This document shows positions 9,405 to 64,000 of a DNA stretch of 64,000 bases, one piece after another. Position 1 is the stretch's first letter. The number at the start of each line of letters is the position of its first letter. The notes beneath the pieces were generated by a model, which made no database searches, was not told the origin of the DNA, and was given only the letters and a program-made list of their open reading frames with translations. This DNA is from Hydractinia symbiolongicarpus. Lineage: Eukaryota > Cnidaria > Hydrozoa > Anthoathecata > Hydractiniidae. Where the stretch lies: NCBI RefSeq assembly GCF_029227915.1, contig NC_079882.1, forward strand, positions 10,662,001 to 10,726,000, read 5' to 3'. Made by a program: the position numbers and the translations under genes.

Positions 9405-10461
9405 TATAAATCAAAACATGTATGTCAGAACTTGCAATTTTCCTTGACAGCATGTTGTAAAATGTCTGCAGATGACTGTTCACTTTTCTGTAAATAACCA
9501 TGACATTAAGAACATCAGATGAAAAGGACGGTTTCGAAGTGAAACAGAACTGACCCCAGGATTATCATGAATATTATGAACCAATATATGCTTTCGAAAA
9601 CACAATGAACTGTTTCTGAATTCATTTGTCGATGAGCTAAGAAGTAATGTTCATCACCCAAAAGAGCTGACGTAATACTCAGGAAACTTATAGCAATTTG
9701 GGTCTGTTGAAATTTGACTGCTTAAAATTAGCATCACCATGTTCTAATATGTTATCTAAATCAAATGACTAAATCAAATGATATTCAAAAAGAAATTCTT
9801 TTGAGTTGGGACCAACATATAGCTAGAAGAGCATTGCACATACACTGAATACCAGCAGTTTCACCAAACTTTTTGTTGCCTTGATTAAATGACCCATTAA
9901 CTGATTTAATATGGTAAGCCGGACCTGAATTAGACTACAACACACTAGGCACACTTTGTACAACAACAGTAGGTCAGTAAGTCTAGCAAGATAGCAGATT
10001 GCATGAAAGCAAGATAAATATTCCAGCGATACTTCATTTATATTCCGCTACTATTTCTTAAAAGAATTTCGTAGAATTGTGAAAACACAGCTAAGAGTGC
10101 TTCGATTCTCAGCGGGCAGTGCGCATGCTTCGACTTCAGCGGTAGCGATGCATAAACGACTGGTCTGTGGTCTGCAAAATACGGGTTAAGACACACACAA
10201 CATGATAAGAAGCGGGAAATAGGGTCGCGGAAAAAAAGAAGAATTATGGCGCGGGGGAGCGGGTAAGTTACGATATTCGGTCAGATCGCATGTCACTTTT
10301 GGTCGCACAAGCCGAAACCAATACACTCCTCTCCTCCGGGACGAGTGTAATGAATCACTTTAATTTTCAGAGTCTGACCAAATAATGACTGATTCGTCAT
10401 CATCTTCATCTTCAGAAGAAACAATCGATATGTCGAGTGACCTGACAAAAATAAAAATAAA
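9405..10461. other. Non-coding stretch with degraded minus-strand element sequence
   Basis: The minus strand here shows short fragments that could be more of the endonuclease-bearing element (for example around 9,540-9,600), but stops and frame changes prevent a reliable call. The segment 10,080-10,330 is unusually GC-rich for this window. No gene is supported. Confidence 0.4.
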
Positions 10462-10731
10462 TCAAAACAACCTTTTACTGTTAAAATCTCTCACCTGGTA
10501 TTTTGTTACCACATTTGTAACCTTTATAAACGCTAACGCAGCTGTCTTTGCATTTCCTTTTAATCGAGAAGTAATTTCCGTTTTATACCTCGCACAAACT
10601 TTACACCAAACATAGTTTACCAATACCTTTCCATCTTTTTTCTCTGTTTTCCAACCAAGAATATCTGATTTATCCCAACTTTCAAGAGTTTTTAATTCAA
10701 CTTTATTTCCTTTCGTTCTTTTTTCAGACAT
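10462..10731 (-). pseudogene. BED/TTF-like zinc-finger fragment of a hAT-type transposase
   Basis: From an ATG at 10,731 the minus strand reads MSEKRTKGNKVELKTLESW, ILGWKTEKKDGKVLVNYVW, CKVCARYKTEITSRLKGNAK and ALAFIKVTNVVTKYQV. This CxxC-containing N-terminal finger is familiar from hAT-derived proteins of the C17orf113/ZNF862 kind. Only the finger is present; the catalytic domain is absent, so it is a fragment or a first exon left behind. Confidence 0.5.
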
Positions 10732-11117
10732 TTTTAAAAAGAATTCATAGCGCTGATATAATCTCCACATTAACCCAAACTGAACAAACAAAATAAAATA
10801 TCAACGATTCCACCATTAAGTCAATGTTTTCATTGGTTCGCAAAATTTGAAAGGAAAAAGAAACAAATTCTTCAAAAGATAGCGGCCACACACTAGGTCG
10901 TTAGTGACCTATATCTGTTCTGCATAATACCCCTTGGTCGGCAAAATGAAAGAAAGAAAGCAAATGGTAGCAATTAAATTCACATTATCAACATTTGGTA
11001 AAGAATGCTCACGTGCGATCTATTGTGAGTTCAGTAAAAGAATGATCGTTTATTTTAAGCTTTATTTAATAAATTTTCTTTCGTATAAATATAATGATTT
11101 TTAATTACAGCAACGTT

Positions 11118-11171
11118 TTGCACGTGCAATGAATCGCACGCCTCTCACGAAATGGCCTGTCTTCAAACATA
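11118..11171. repeat. Inverted partner of the 4,617-4,672 terminus
   Basis: In reverse complement it reads GAAGACAGGCCATTTCGTGA then GAGGCGTGCGATTC, matching the left candidate terminus apart from a short gap. It also contains the palindrome GCACGTGC. It marks the likely right border of the composite mobile-element block before the host gene's first visible exon. Confidence 0.45.
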
Positions 11172-11443
11172 CTAATGGAAGAGTAATTTCACGATTTTTT
11201 AATCTTATTTACAAAACATTTTCTTCACAAAAACCATTCACTAATTTGATAGGGATTAGAAGAGGTCATTGGAGAACCAAATATGTATAAGAAGATTATT
11301 CCATTCATCATCTGCATGCACAAAAGTTTGTCTACGCCTGGTTTGTTAAAATAATTTTGTGCGGAAATGAATCTTCATTTCACAAAATTTTTTTTAACAA
11401 ACAACATGGAAACACACTAGACTCTATACCTTTTTTTTTATAG

Positions 11444-63194
<51,751 letters not shown>

Positions 63195-64000
63195 GTTTGT
63201 TTTCATATCTGCATAATTCTATTCACTGTAATAGTACTGTTATATATATACACGTTGTGTTTTTATAAGAACTTAGTTTGTAAAACACGACGGGCTATTT
63301 CCAGTGTGAAAATGGTTAACTCGCATTTTTCAAACGGTCTGCCTATTTTGTCAAGGATTGTTACACGGAGTTTGCGCCACAATTCGACACAACTAAAAAA
63401 TGGATAAATTATTGTTATTTTATGGCTTTCGTAGCTACCGTTACTCATTATTGCATATAATAAAAAATAAAAAGGAGATGGAATGGAGGCAGCACAGCCA
63501 GCTAGCTCCCAGAACACACAGAACAGTCAAAAAACAAAAACTACTTTTGTGACACATTGTATCTCAATACGAAGCAAATAATTAACACAACAACTCTGTT
63601 TAAATAAAACATATGAACTAGGAAAACTTTTTTTTATAAAATATAAAGCCAATATAAACAAATCATATAGCTAGGGTTTTATAACATCTATTCACAGAAA
63701 AAAATGATGATGATCTAGAATTTGTTTTCTTTTGCAAAAGAAAATTTGGCATTGCCATGCTCCTAAAAATAAAATATATTTGTATAAAATACATATTCTT
63801 TGATGTAAATATTGTAAGTTTTATGCTGTTATAGTCACCATACTTTCTATATGATAACGTCGTAAACATATTGATGTATATACCAAATGTTCTGACAAAA
63901 CATTTATATTAAAAAATTTAATTTTTTGAGCTTTCTAATTGGGAAAATTTATATTCATACTCCTGCGAAAGACAACTGATTCACAAATATACATTGCAAA
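63195..64000 (+). other. Intron after exon 21, runs off the window
   Basis: AT-rich sequence with no acceptor-linked coding stretch before the window end. The next module must lie further downstream. Confidence 0.6.

Overview
The window reads as a piece of an AT-rich invertebrate genome, most probably a cnidarian and perhaps a hydrozoan or other medusozoan. Three things point that way: introns with GT..AG borders, a large extracellular mosaic protein of lectin-like and adhesion-type modules, and a repeat mix (YRDD-type RT with a GIY-YIG tail, R2-like RT, endonuclease-RT LINE ending in a GAT-repeat tail, tRNA-derived SINE, many short inverted-repeat elements) that I associate with cnidarians from memory. 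No operons, rRNA, intact tRNA or CRISPR were seen.

Layout. From 1 to about 11.4 kb there are only mobile-element remains: a nearly full-length but broken LINE (263-3057) nested in another repeat; short-period arrays (3287-4610); a Penelope-like retroelement cluster with a GIY-YIG tail lying upstream of an RT ORF (6.8-9.0 kb); a minus-strand endonuclease relic of Helentron type; and a minus-strand zinc-finger relic of a hAT-like transposase. From 11,444 to 63,194 one plus-strand gene occupies the rest. I could join 21 exons into 15 consecutive modules, each starting and ending in intron phase 1 and each an exact multiple of three bases (6,444 bases, 2,148 codons). It is open at both ends: neither the first exon with a signal peptide nor the stop codon is in view. 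Module order: F5/8C (discoidin), F5/8C, a short Cys-containing module, a beta-sandwich-like module, F5/8C-like, an unnamed 'GQDFGVWFAED' module, a ricin-like module, a C-type lectin-like module, LamG-like, a WSC-like module, two tectonin/tachylectin-like modules, a CBM96/DNRLRE-like module, MAM, LamG. The product should be secreted or cell-surface, binding glycans or matrix; the biological role cannot be read from sequence.

The introns hold the other features. The largest (16,391-32,515) contains an inverted-repeat element with an internal 53-base minisatellite, an R2-like retrotransposon relic followed 18 bases later by a ubiquitin-specific-protease-like ORF with one in-frame stop, a terminal-inverted-repeat element with TATAACCCGCA motifs carrying a nested insertion, and a tRNA-derived SINE. 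Later introns hold a 405-bp MITE, an isolated internal LINE fragment, three related elements with shared termini (26.6, 39.8 and 48.2 kb), long (TA)n runs, a long hairpin at 50.4 kb and a 5'-truncated LINE copy with target-site duplication at 59.7-60.1 kb. All domain names come from motif recognition by eye, with no database search.
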